Below are positions 11,586 to 21,755 of a stretch of 64,000 nt of DNA, piece after piece (positions within the stretch are counted from its first letter, which is position 1; every line of letters starts with the position of its first letter). The stretch is from Planoprotostelium fungivorum (taxonomy: Eukaryota; Evosea; Variosea; Cavosteliida; Cavosteliaceae), in assembly GCA_003024175.1 (NCBI GenBank), contig MDYQ01000160.1, positions 1 to 64,000 of the forward strand, given 5' to 3'. The position numbers and the translations under genes were made by a program. A model generated the notes under the pieces. It was not told where the DNA came from and did not search any database. It saw only the letters and a program-made list of their open reading frames with translations.

Positions 11586-12909
11586 ATGGAATACTCTTCC
11601 TGCCGTTTCATCCCTAACCGTTCTGCCATGAACGTTGACATCTCTAGCTACAGCCTCTCAAAGGAGAACGCCAACCCCAACTCTGTTGAGTCAGATGAGT
11701 ACAGAAACCAGTTAGACGAGGGACTCTTCGACGGAAAGCTCAAGTCTTCCAAAGTCCTCGCCTTCAAGAACAAGGCACCCGCCCCTCGCGATCACATCAA
11801 CTCTAACACCGTCTTATACTCCTCATCTTCATCTAAACCCGCTAACAAGAAAACAGTTCGTCACATCCCTGCCAATCCTGAGAGAACTCTCGATGCCCCA
11901 GGTCTTGTTGACGACTACTACCTCAACCTCTTGGACTGGAGCTCCTCCAACGTCCTCGCCATCGGTCTCGGCAACACCGCCTACCTGTGGAACGCCTCCA
12001 CCGCCAGCATCGTCGAGCTGATGACCACCGAGGGCACCAACAACATCACCTCCGTCCAGTGGACCGCCGAGGGCAGACACCTCGCCGTCGGAACCAACGA
12101 TGGCTGTGTCCAGCTCTGGGACGCCGAGTCCTGCAAGTCCCTCCGCACTCTGAGAGGTCACGCTGCTCGCGTCGGTGCTCTCTCATGGAACCAGCACGTT
12201 CTGTCCTCTGGCTCCAGAGACACCAACATCCACCACCACGATGTCCGCATCCAGAACCACTTGGTTTCTTCTCTGCAGTTCCACACCCAGGAGGTGATCT
12301 ACAACGCCTTCTGTTATCTGTTATCCGTTTCTCATCTTCCATCAGGTCTGCGGACTCAAGTGGTCCGATGATGGACTCCAGCTCGCTTCCGGAGGCAACG
12401 ACAACATCGTGAACATCTTTGACGTCAACACCTCTGCCCCCAAGTTCACCTTCAACGACCACACCGCCTCCGTCAAGGCCCTCGCCTGGGCTCCCTTCCA
12501 GCGCGAGCTCCTCGCCACCGGAGGTGGCAGCTCTGACCGCACCATCCGATTCTGGAACACCAACAATGGCCAGTGCGTCAACACCATCGACACCGGATCT
12601 CAAGTGTCTTCCCTCCAGTGGTCGAAGAATCCCGCATGCAAGGAGATCGTCTCTGGCCACGGCTTCGCCCACAACCAGCTCTCCGTCTGGAAGTACCCCT
12701 CCCTCGTCAAGATCGCCGATCTCAAGGGTCACGACCAGAGAATCCTCCACATGTCTCAGTCCCCCGATGGAAAGACCATCGTTACCGGTGCCGCCGATGA
12801 GACCATCCGCTTCTGGCGCATCTTTGACGTGGAGGAGCCCTCTACCCGCGCCAACGCCAAGCCCGTCGCCCAGAAGTCTTTGAGTGCCAACACCAAGCTC
12901 ATCCGTTAA
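11586..12909 (+). CDS. CDC20: CDC20-type APC/C activator
   Basis: Two exons (11586-12293 and 12346-12909) separated by a 52-nt intron give 423 residues. A C-box-like CRFIPNRS sits at residues 6-13, a KEN box at 26-28, and the protein ends in Leu-Ile-Arg, the IR tail that binds the APC/C. Seven WD40 repeats follow, with the typical NLLDWSSSNVLAIGLGNTAY entry and GGSSDRTIRFWNT and GAADETIRFWRIF blades. It recruits mitotic substrates to the anaphase-promoting complex. It has one intron, far fewer than its neighbours, and strongly C-biased codons, which suggests high expression. A 296-codon antisense frame is a by-product of that bias. Confidence 0.95.
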
Positions 12910-12980
12910 GAGGTTGAACTTCACGTCCGAGACCAACGTCCATCACGACGACTTTCCTTTGATTGAGATTCTTCTTTGAA

Positions 12981-13275
12981 ATGATATCAAAACTTTCCAC
13001 GCTGGGTCTGAACATCCTACGCATGTCATTCGCACTCGACGTGAGTTCAACATGCACGATGTCTTAAACTGACCTTCTTTCAGATCCGCCGGAGGATGTT
13101 CGAGTGCCACACGTAAGCAACGGAGGACCTACCGTTTGGTGAGATGGATGGGATGATGGAGTGTGTGCTGACTATTGACAGATTGGGTGCATCGACTTTA
13201 AATTTCGTTTGCCGGATTTTCCCCACGTTATGTCGCGTGGGTTTTTCAAGAGGCGACCGAACACCCTACACATAA
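12981..13275 (+). CDS. Possible 60-residue protein
   Basis: Three exons (12981-13040, 13084-13112, 13182-13275) join in frame with good splice sites (GTGAG...TTTCAG, GTAAGC...GACAG). They give a basic product beginning MISKLSTLGLNILRMSFALD and containing IRRRMFECHT. Its basic, amphipathic start could be a mitochondrial presequence. If the second intron is not used, a stop after exon 2 leaves only 30 residues. It matches no family I recognise and could be part of the CDC20 3' end. Confidence 0.3.
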
Positions 13276-14045
13276 ATCTGTGTCTTTATAACTTTTCTCT
13301 CTCTCGTCTCCCGTACCATTACACTTGATGCACCGACTCCATAATGTTCTTCAACCCTTTCATCTCTCGATCTGGATGATGAGAGGTCTGGCAGACAAGC
13401 TTGGACGATTGTGCCTCAGCAAGCCTCTCCATCAGGCCCATCTGACGAAAGAGTCCATGGATGTCGTGGCTTCCAATCACTCGACTGTCTAAAATACGTA
13501 GAACCTCTCGAACTCCTATTAATAGGTGCTGACACAAGGAGGCGCACAATCGAATTCTCATCCAAATCTTTCTCCCGTTTTGGTCGCTTCATTTTGTGCA
13601 TCAGCTTCTTACACGAGGTTGCTATGATCACACTTCTTCAATCAATGGTTGATGATGATGCATGTAAAACTTCAAAGACAATTCGCCTCCACCCCAGAGT
13701 GAAGACCGCACAAAAACACCTGTGATACGAAGCGATAAAAGGCTATTCGATTTACTGATGGGGGAGGGACCAACTTCAATTAAGTTTCAACAACTTTGAC
13801 CGTGGTGCAGCTCGACGCTTCACCTCCCCAATATCACGACACCGTGTCGTGCACCTGAGAAGCCGGTACGCAATTGTGACGTCAACCTATTTTTTTTCGA
13901 GCGCGACTGTATTATGGGTGCTAATTGAAAATGAATCAAGACGTTGAATGTGGCGATTGACATTCCATGTAGGATTCCTCTCAGAGAGAACCAACAAGAA
14001 CACGTGTCTCTCTCCCGACGGTAGTTCACAAACACCGTCTACAGC
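13276..14045. other. Region without a secure gene
   Basis: Overlapping open frames lie on both strands (plus 13411-13725; minus 13319-13561 and 13416-13631). The minus frame ending near 13319 reads like helical protein (IHGLFRQMGLMERLAEAQSS) but I could not join it to an upstream exon in a consistent frame. The part near 13740-14045 is the 3' flank of the MFS gene. Confidence 0.35.
13319..13561 (-). CDS. Weak hypothetical open frame
   Basis: An 80-codon minus-strand frame ends LKNIMESVHQV. Its composition is protein-like, with an amphipathic stretch, but it has no known domain, its start is arbitrary and no splice model links it to the open frame just upstream (13416-13631). It could equally be chance. 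Confidence 0.2.
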   Translation of the reverse strand: MRIRLCASLCQHLLIGVREVLRILDSRVIGSHDIHGLFRQMGLMERLAEAQSSKLVCQTSHHPDREMKGLKNIMESVHQV

Positions 14046-16017
14046 TCACTCGTTTATTTCGATCGATTCTGATGGTACAACAACATGGTTCGTTTCTGCC
14101 TCTCCTTCCTCTTTCGCTCGCTCCTCGTCCTTCTCTTCTTGGTTCGTGATGCCTAATCCAAGGACAAAGAGTTCTAGCCGTGATGACCTCTTGCCTTCTT
14201 TCAGTTCTCTCCTCTGTCGGATCTCTCCACCCTTCCAGAAGAAATACTACAATCCATCAGTCTCCATGATGGTGATGGTTGGTGATGGTGGTGGACATGA
14301 TGCTGATGTCGATGGTGGATGATGCTTACCACAGTGACGATGGGAATACCACAGGCGATGAAAGCCAACAGAGTTCCCGCCCAGCGGTAATTCATCGCGG
14401 GATAGACATAAGTGCCCGCGACGGGCAGGGCAAACGATGCCACGGAATAACAAAAGGTGGATGCTGCGTTGGCCGTAGGTGCCTGGATCGTGTAGATGTC
14501 ACCGATGTAGTTGGTCATGGCAATCTACAACGGTCAGAATAAATCAGAATAAAATACACGTACGTCTATGATCGTGTTGGCGATACCGATGGGTATACCA
14601 GCCAGGGCGGGAGCGACCCAAGAGACCGAAGGATAAGAAGTCCATGCAAACCAAAATAAACCTTGTCGAATTTAGATCATCGCACATGCATCATGATCGA
14701 TCTCACCGATGGGTAGGACGACGGTGGAAGGTATGGCCCAGAGTAGTCTGGATCCGTGAGATGGCGAAATCTCGTCGAGTTTCACCTGTCTTCTGGAATC
14801 TCCACGCCGCCCAGTTTCTGAGCCCTATTGGAATAGATTCGATGTTGTATGGGGAAGAGAGCTATAGGTATGGCTCGACTGAAAACGAGAAACCACTGCA
14901 TGCTGTATGTCTTTCCAATGTCCCAATCGTAATTGTCACCAAAGACAAAGAGGTAAGACTCTAAGAAGAGATATTGCACGCCGAGATCGTAAGCTCTCAC
15001 GAAAGAAGCTAAAGCTAAGACGTGGTCCGAGAATAAGAGTCTGTGTGGATCGTCAGATACACGATGTCACGATCGTGTGCATCATCACTTGAATGGTGTA
15101 GTGCATGAGAAGCGGATGGCCATCCACAGGGGTACTTCCTTCTTTCCGTTGTGATACAGGTTGGAATTTGTCTCTCTATTCTTACGGTCGGCCATGTCTT
15201 TCAGCAGTTTCTCGGCGCTGGTCTCGGGCATGCTGAGGAGGAAGAGGAAGATGAGACCCAAGAAGATCATCTGTATCCAAAAGATCCAACGCCAGCCGAG
15301 AGACAAGCAGATGTAAGCCGAGATGGGAGCACCAACAGAAGGTCCGATGCATGCTAACATTGAATTAATGTCATCGAAGTGAAGGAGGGGGAGGCTTCAC
15401 CTGCGGCGCCTTGGAAGACGAAAGGCCACGAGCTGTCGAGAGAATTGAAGATGTCTTCGATGCTTCCACTCGTATTGACTAGAGGTACAGAAGAGATTAC
15501 TCCCGCCAGGATTTGAAAGATAAGGAGAGTTGCATAATTCGGTGCTAAAGCCAAAGGAATCTGATTTCATGTCAAATCAACATATGATATGATGTGTATG
15601 TATGACTCTCGCAAACTTGTGTTTGTGACTCACCTGAAACAGAACAAAGAGTCCCCACGTGATGAGATAGATCGGTTTCCGTCCATAACGATTGCTGAGT
15701 GGTGACATAAAGAGTGGCCCGAATGCGTAGCCCAATAGAAACAGAGCCGTCACCATCGTCGTCGCAATAGAGGACACTCCAAACTCTGTCTGGACTGCTT
15801 CTGCTGCCCCACTAAATGTGCCCGAGGCCACGCATGTAGAGAAGCTGATGGCGACTATACCAACCGTCGCATAGAGTTTCCTCCACAACGGCCAGTTGTA
15901 AGGATCTCTGACATCTCCATTCTCGAACGCAACCAGATACGGATCTGTATGACTCAGTCGACAGATCAGCATGAGTCTCTCACCTCTGTTCTTCAGAGAA
16001 TCGCCTCTAACGTGCAT
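14046..16017 (-). CDS. Major facilitator superfamily transporter (DHA1/TPO1-like)
   Basis: The exons encode a 12-helix MFS carrier of the fungal polyamine/drug exporter type. It begins before the helices with FENGDVRDPYNWPLWRKLYA. Loop 2-3 has the MFS signature MSPLSNRYGRKPIYLITWG, and helix 5 has GPSVGAPISAYICLSLGWRW. The C-terminal half contains YIGDIYTIQAPTANAASTF and AMNYRWAGTLLAFIACGIPI. A charged cytosolic tail ends VVVPSESIEINE at 14046. It probably exports small organic cations or toxins at the plasma membrane. The start at 16017 is the only in-frame ATG I can find; an upstream exon is possible. Confidence 0.8.
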
Positions 16018-16608
16018 CGAATGAGTCAGCCGGTCAGAATGAGCCAGTCGTCAAACAGATCGTGTTCCCGCTGCGCGTTTATGGCCTGCCTGTCTTGCGA
16101 TCCTTACCTTCACAGAGTGACACAGAAGCTCTGTAAGTGATGTTTTTTTAGGAAAACCTTTGGATCGAAAGAGAGGAAGGAGAATGCTGCTTCTCCCTCT
16201 GGTGGAGTCCCAGCCGAAACAGAAGAGGAAGTGAGCTCCTCGAGCTCAGCGCCGACGGTTGCCTGAGATACGTCACGATGAGAAATTTAATCGTCAGGCT
16301 TGTCAGTTGAACATATGGCGCCTGGATGATGGATCCTCTTGTCTATTACGGTGAAATTGGCCGAGAAAGGCTCAGGTGATAAAGGAAGACGCTCAGTCGG
16401 GTAGAGGATACAAATCTGACTCTGGAAGGGAGGGGAGACGGATCAGTCGATCATGACCCCCCACGAAAAGACATGATCAAGAAACCACCACAGAGTACAC
16501 ATCTACCCTCCATACTCGATGATGGTCCAACACGAAAGAGAACGATCCGTCTCCACAATCCAACACGTCCAACCCACAGACACACAATCTACAGAACCAT
16601 TTCATCTA
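16018..16608. other. Intergenic region, possible small plus-strand frame
   Basis: On the plus strand, frames around 16020-16140 and 16155-16266 (reading KTFGSKERKENAASPSGG, then an acidic serine-rich end) look protein-like, but the only connecting intron would be 19 nt and leaves no start codon in frame. I could not build a gene. The rest is the 5' flank of the MFS gene and the 3' flank of the fucosyltransferase. Confidence 0.35.
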
Positions 16609-19018
16609 TTAGTGAGGCTTCCAATCTGCAGGTAAGGTCAACCCGTGCTTCTTGTAGTACCACTCTGTGTAAGAAGCTCGATCGAGAGAGGCGGGACGTG
16701 TGAATATGACTTCTAATTCTGTCTCTTCAGCCAGCAGGTTCAGCTGATGAGAGGTCAGTCTGATCGTCGTTACGATCGTGTACCTCATCGTCTTCTGTGA
16801 TGGGTGTCTTCTTTCTATCCCACAGTTTGTAGATGGAGAAGATCTCACCCACGGAGGGTTTTGCGTCGGCATATCTGTCTTCGAGTCAGGTAATGATGAT
16901 GATGATGGTTACCATACCTTTGTAGGATGAGCTTGCGTAACTGGGACAAAACACCGTCTCCCTTTCTTACGTAAAACCACCTCAGGTAGAACGTTCCCCT
17001 CTCTCTCACTTTGAACACTGTCCCTCATCAGCCTCCACACACAACGAACGCAAGAGATTCATCTACACACGTGTGGTGTCTCTTCCTTCGTTCAGAATGG
17101 CTTGATCGATGTTTTCATCCGAGTAAGGGCCCGTAATGACCTCCCCCACTTGCTTCCTGCACCGTCGTGAGTCTCCACAGATGATTCAAATTCGAAATAA
17201 AGAGGATGGATGTCACCTGTCGATGTCTGCCGACCGAATGCAGAATCGGCAGGCAGAGTGAACGATGGATAGGTCGATGAAAGAGATCCATCTCTGGTCG
17301 GGTCCTTCTTCTTTCCATCGGACGTACTCTGAATACGCCGTGTCGTTGGAGTCGAGATACTTTATCAGTTTGGCAAGCTCGGCGGGGGATCTACAGGTGG
17401 ATCAGATTTGATCTGTGACGTCTGGTTCGTTCGTGATGATGATCTGATCTGATGATGAAAAAGGCAATCTGATGATGATGGCAACATGATCGTAACCGTG
17501 ATGATACGGCATGTGTGACCGACTCACTTGTAATCGTTCACGAACAACATGGATTTGTCCATACCAAAGATCTTCCCATTCGGCGCACCGTGGTACACTG
17601 TCCCACGTCAGCTCCATCGTCCCAAAAGAGAGTTTCGTCACCCGGAACCGAACCTGAGACGTAAGGCCCAAATAACTTCTCCGTGACGTAATCTTCTGTC
17701 TCTGAATTTTCAAAGGACATGACAAACTTGTAACCACCGATCATCGATATCTTCGAATTCAGACGATCACCAACGTTGTCGTTGGACTTCTTGTGTCCGT
17801 GAGATCCACGCGAAATTTCATCGAGAATTCACCTGGTGACCGTAGCAGGATCCAAAGGTGTCGACTGTGACGCCGGCAGCTTGTAGATCTTTGATGTATT
17901 GTAGACGGAAGGCGGGACCGCAATTCGATATCATGGCAACAGCCATCGATTTCTCCACCTGCCCACGTTTCAATCCCCGTTCCCCGCCTTTTTTTCACCT
18001 TCTTCTGCATGGGTCGCATGAAATTATATTCGGCCCAGCTGAAGTACTGCATGGTGACGTCTGCGTCTAATTTCGTGTTTCCCATCATGCGTGAGTCGTC
18101 TCCGTAGCTTTCTCCAACGTTCTCCATCGTCTTGCTGACAGATTTCGTGCACTGACTTGCGCCGGAGCCGATGTCGATGTGAGAGCTGTCGCCGCTGCCG
18201 ACGCAGGGAATGTCACAGTCTCCCCACTGGAGGAGTTGAATGGAAGGTGTGACGATGATGTGTTTGTGGTGATGTAATGTAATGTGATATTAATGAGGTG
18301 ATTGATGTGTTCGTGTGATGACATGATTGTCATGTGAAGATGGGTATTGCTGCGGATGGAAGAGCTCACGCCACTGTATAGATTGACGACCGGTTGAGTC
18401 TTGTAATCTCGAGTGATTTTCTTTAACGGGCAGTCGCTCTCCTTCGCTTGGCTGATCCTCTTCTCCCGCCATTGTTTTCTCTCCTGCATGAGTCATCAGA
18501 TCGTAATCCAACATAGTCGGTGATATGTAGAAGGGTTGGGTTCGTCACGAGGCATTAGCACCTGCTCTGTGGGTTTTCGATCGATAATTGGAGATTTTGA
18601 ATCTCCCTCTTCGACATCTCGAGTTCTCGGCACTGGCTTGTCTGTATCCTGATTCGGTCGGTCGGGATCTATAATGTGAGGTCTCTTCTTCGGAGGCTGG
18701 TTTTCATGTCATTACGATTCTAAATCAGAATGATCTATTGCCCACCAGAGGAGTATTGGGTGTCTCCGTTTGGATGGCTCTGGTCTCGATGTAGAAGAGG
18801 GTGACGACGAAGAATACGGCCAAGAGAAAGACGACATCCCTCCTCCTGCACACAAACTTGCCTTTCTGTCGAGTGTTCGAATTGTGAGACCTCATCTCTT
18901 CCGGAGCGAAATGTGTGACGGCGATGGGATTGCGAGTTGTAGGGAGCATCATCATTTTGTGTGCGCGAACCAATTCACGGAATGATGGCTTTCGTGGTTG
19001 AATGCAGATGGTCTTCAA
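16609..19018 (-). CDS. GT10 fucosyltransferase (alpha-1,3-type), type II membrane protein
   Basis: A cytosolic N-terminus precedes one signal anchor (RRRDVVFLLAVFFVVTLFYI), a stem (PPKKRPHIIDPDRPNQDTDK) and the catalytic region. Family landmarks are VAMISNCGPAFRLQYIKDLQ, TVDTFGSCYG, and the donor-site motif FENSETEDYVTEKLFGPYVS, followed by SPAELAKLIKYLDSNDTAYS. It would transfer fucose from GDP-fucose to glycans in the Golgi. After the usual end of the domain there is an extra tail ending YYKKHGLTLPADWKPH. About ten introns; the long one near 18100-18370 contains simple TCAT repeats. The start at 19018 gives a long cytosolic tail; a later Met (about 18900) is possible. Confidence 0.85.
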
Positions 19019-19140
19019 ATCAATCGACGAATGCAGGTCGTCTATGCAAATTGATGGTGCCTATTTCACCTCTCGAGCTTGTCTCGTCTTGACGGACGAG
19101 ACACAGAGGATGTCACTCACAATCTTTTATACAGAAACAG

Positions 19141-20463
19141 TCAACTGTGTCGTGAACTGGACGTTCGAACACGAGCTGTGGCGGACAGTGAAGGCGATTT
19201 AGACGTGCTGGGCGATCGCCGAGTGCCAAAGGTATTATTGTCCACTGCTGGTGGTGGACTCTGCGACCAATCTCTCCCTTTGAACACTTTTCCGTCTGAA
19301 CCTGAGACGATCATCAACCACCTGCCGTCACGATGACCCTCTCATGATGTCTCACCGATCAGCGTTGTACTCTTTCCCAAGTTGGGTGAGGAAGCTTCCG
19401 GGTGAAAGTGATTGCCTGAGACTTCTAATCCACCTGCTCCTGTGATCTGATGACGATGATCAGGTGCTGCGCACTGCATGACCCGACGACAAAATCACCT
19501 TTCCCTTCACACGGTCGCAGAGTAAGCACCGGACGTGACTCCTTCCAACAAGAGTTCCTTCATCGTTGGCTAAACCCGTCACTGCCTGTTCCATTTTCTT
19601 CAATTCTTTTTCGAGACTCAAGTCTTTCATTTTCATACTAAAGTGGGTTTGATTCAAGACGTCGTGCATCTCGACTAATCGATCGTTCATGATCTGATTG
19701 AAAAGTGTCACCGGCTTTGCACGGTGCGTAACTGTTATCTCACCTCCTCTAACTCTCGCAGTAATTGGATAACACGAGGTTCGTCCATCTTTTTGGATAC
19801 TGACGATGTGAGATGCTTCATGTCTGCAGCCACATTGGCCATTTCGGTAGAAGATATCTGATTCATCGTGTGCAGTCGGTTGATCTCTTGATCCTGACTG
19901 AATCAGTGTCATCTCAGTAATGCAGGCCACACACGTGCTTCAACATTTGAGCCGTCAATTGTTGTGTATCTTTCACAGCATGAGACGAATTGTTGAACGC
20001 CTCCTCTGCAATTGATTTGACCCCATGTAACTCATTCTCTAATCGGACCAAACGAGATTCTGATAAACTCAATTGCCTTTTGTGTTCTGCCAGAATAGTG
20101 TCGAAGGACTCTCTCATCTCGATGAAATCTGCTGAAGGTCGTGGCGTCTCCCTTGTTGCCACGCGTTGCTCGATATCGTTCAATCTTGTGTGGTTGGTCG
20201 CCCACAGACCTTTCTGTTTCTCCTCTGACGCCTGTAGAAATGAGCTCCATCACAGACATCGACACCTTCACCTTCAATAGCTCTTCCATTCTGGCTTCCG
20301 TTTTATTGCTGTTCAGAGCTGCGACTAATCCATTGATCTTTGTGTCCTGAGCTTGAATCATCCGAAAGAGATCTAACATGATGGAATTGAAACCAGTGAG
20401 GTCGACCTTTACTGAGCCTTCCAAGCGAGCGGTCAGATTAGCCTGTGTCAACATCGCTGTCAT
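19141..20463 (-). CDS. Coiled-coil protein resembling QRICH2/DUF4795
   Basis: Exons join in frame into a long coiled coil: VKVDLTGFNSIMLDLFRMIQ, then ATNHTRLNDIEQRVATRETP, KRQLSLSESRLVRLENELHG, and KDLSLEKELKKMEQAVTGLA. It is followed by a CxxCDR element (HVRCLLCDRVKGK), as in the C-terminal part of QRICH2-type DUF4795 proteins, and a polar tail ending STSKSPSLSATARVRTSSSR. Some DUF4795 proteins belong to axonemes, so the gene hints at a flagellate stage, but this is inference. One intron appears to be only 25 nt. The start at 20463 is uncertain; a short upstream exon (MSDGEK) may exist. Confidence 0.5.
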
Positions 20464-20854
20464 CTTATTGAGGGCAACTGTTCTATCTCAAGCTGCAAAA
20501 ATAGTAAGCCGAAAGGGGACACTGGAAATTTAATCCAATACCCCAACGAACTATTACCTTTTCACCGTCGCTCATCAAGAGATCAATGATCGAGTTGCTT
20601 CTCGTGAGATGTTCCTCTTTCTATGTCTCCCACTTGGTGACCACCTTTGTCGTTACAACGACGATTGTTACTGTTGTGACTGATAGATTTGGTTGAACGA
20701 TCCCAGGGTGACCTCCACTCCATATTCTATAGACCCTGTTTATTGACACGCACACCGACAAGCATATGGCCCGAGTCACGTGACTTTAGAAGATTTTCCG
20801 CGTGGCAGCAACTTGCACCTACACCATCAGACATCTCATAGATCTTCCATCAAG
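20464..20854. promoter_or_regulatory. Divergent promoter region
   Basis: This 391-base gap lies between the 5' ends of the coiled-coil gene (minus) and the acetyltransferase gene (plus). It contains a possible 5' exon of the minus gene near 20570. No defined promoter element is visible. Confidence 0.4.
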
Positions 20855-21646
20855 ATGACACAAAGAACAGAGAAAGAGCTCATGTTGGCCGGCGAGCCGT
20901 ATTATGCAGGAGATGCCGAGTTAGTCGAAGGTAGATTGAGAGCTAGACGTCTGATGCACCGCCTCAACACCAGCTCACCGGATGCAACAGAAGAGAGGGC
21001 GAAGATATTCAAAGATCTGATTCCCAACCAAGGAGAAGATTGCGGTTTGGAACCACCCTTCTATTGTGATTATGTGAGTTATCTTTCACCTGACGATAGA
21101 TTGTATGACAAAAGGCAGGGAAACAACATCACCATTGGTGAACACACATTCCTCAACTTCAACTGCACCATTCTCGATGTTAACAAAGTACGACAACTCA
21201 TCCATCTTACCCTCTGATCGCTTCGTAGGTGACCATCGGTAAGCAATGCTTCTTCGCTCCCAACGTAGCCATCTACAGCGCCACTCACCCTGTAGACCCC
21301 TTCGAGAGAGGTGACCCCGTCAACTGCAGAGAACTTGGATTCCCCATCACGGTGAACGCATCAATCATCATCCAATCGACGTCCACCTGATGTCTGAGTA
21401 GATCGGGAACAACGTTTGGGTTGGAGGTAATGTCGTCATCTTACCCGGTGTAAAGATCGGTGACGGTGTGAGTGACACACACTCACTTGATGATCGTGTC
21501 TCAACGACTCACAGGTGACCGTTGGCGCTGGAAGTGTTGTGACGAAGGATGTGCCATCTTATGTGGTAGTCGCAGGCAATCCAGCCAAAGTCATCAAGAA
21601 ATTGGATGCAGCAGAGAGGAAAGCCAAAGGAGAACAGAATCAATGA
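20855..21646 (+). CDS. Maltose/galactoside O-acetyltransferase-like protein
   Basis: Five introns interrupt a left-handed beta-helix acetyltransferase. The N-terminal Mac domain reads [20 protein letters not shown] and [13 protein letters not shown]. Hexapeptide turns follow: [48 protein letters not shown] (with the catalytic His), then [20 protein letters not shown] and [20 protein letters not shown]. It would transfer acetyl from acetyl-CoA to a sugar hydroxyl as a trimer. The family is common in bacteria and patchy in eukaryotes; the introns show that it is a resident nuclear gene. ATG 20855 is chosen because it directly precedes the domain. Confidence 0.9.
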
Positions 21647-21755
21647 GATATAAAATCGATTCTATATCTCGAAGGTTTTATATTTGTAAGCTGAGCCGAT
21701 GATGTAATCGTTGATGATGAGATGCATTTGTGAAGAACGTCTGCGATCGATCCGT

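Noticed and set aside
12046-12936. 296-codon minus frame opposite CDC20
   Set aside because: It lies antisense to a clear WD40 gene, spans its intron, is low complexity and arises from the C-rich third codon positions of CDC20.
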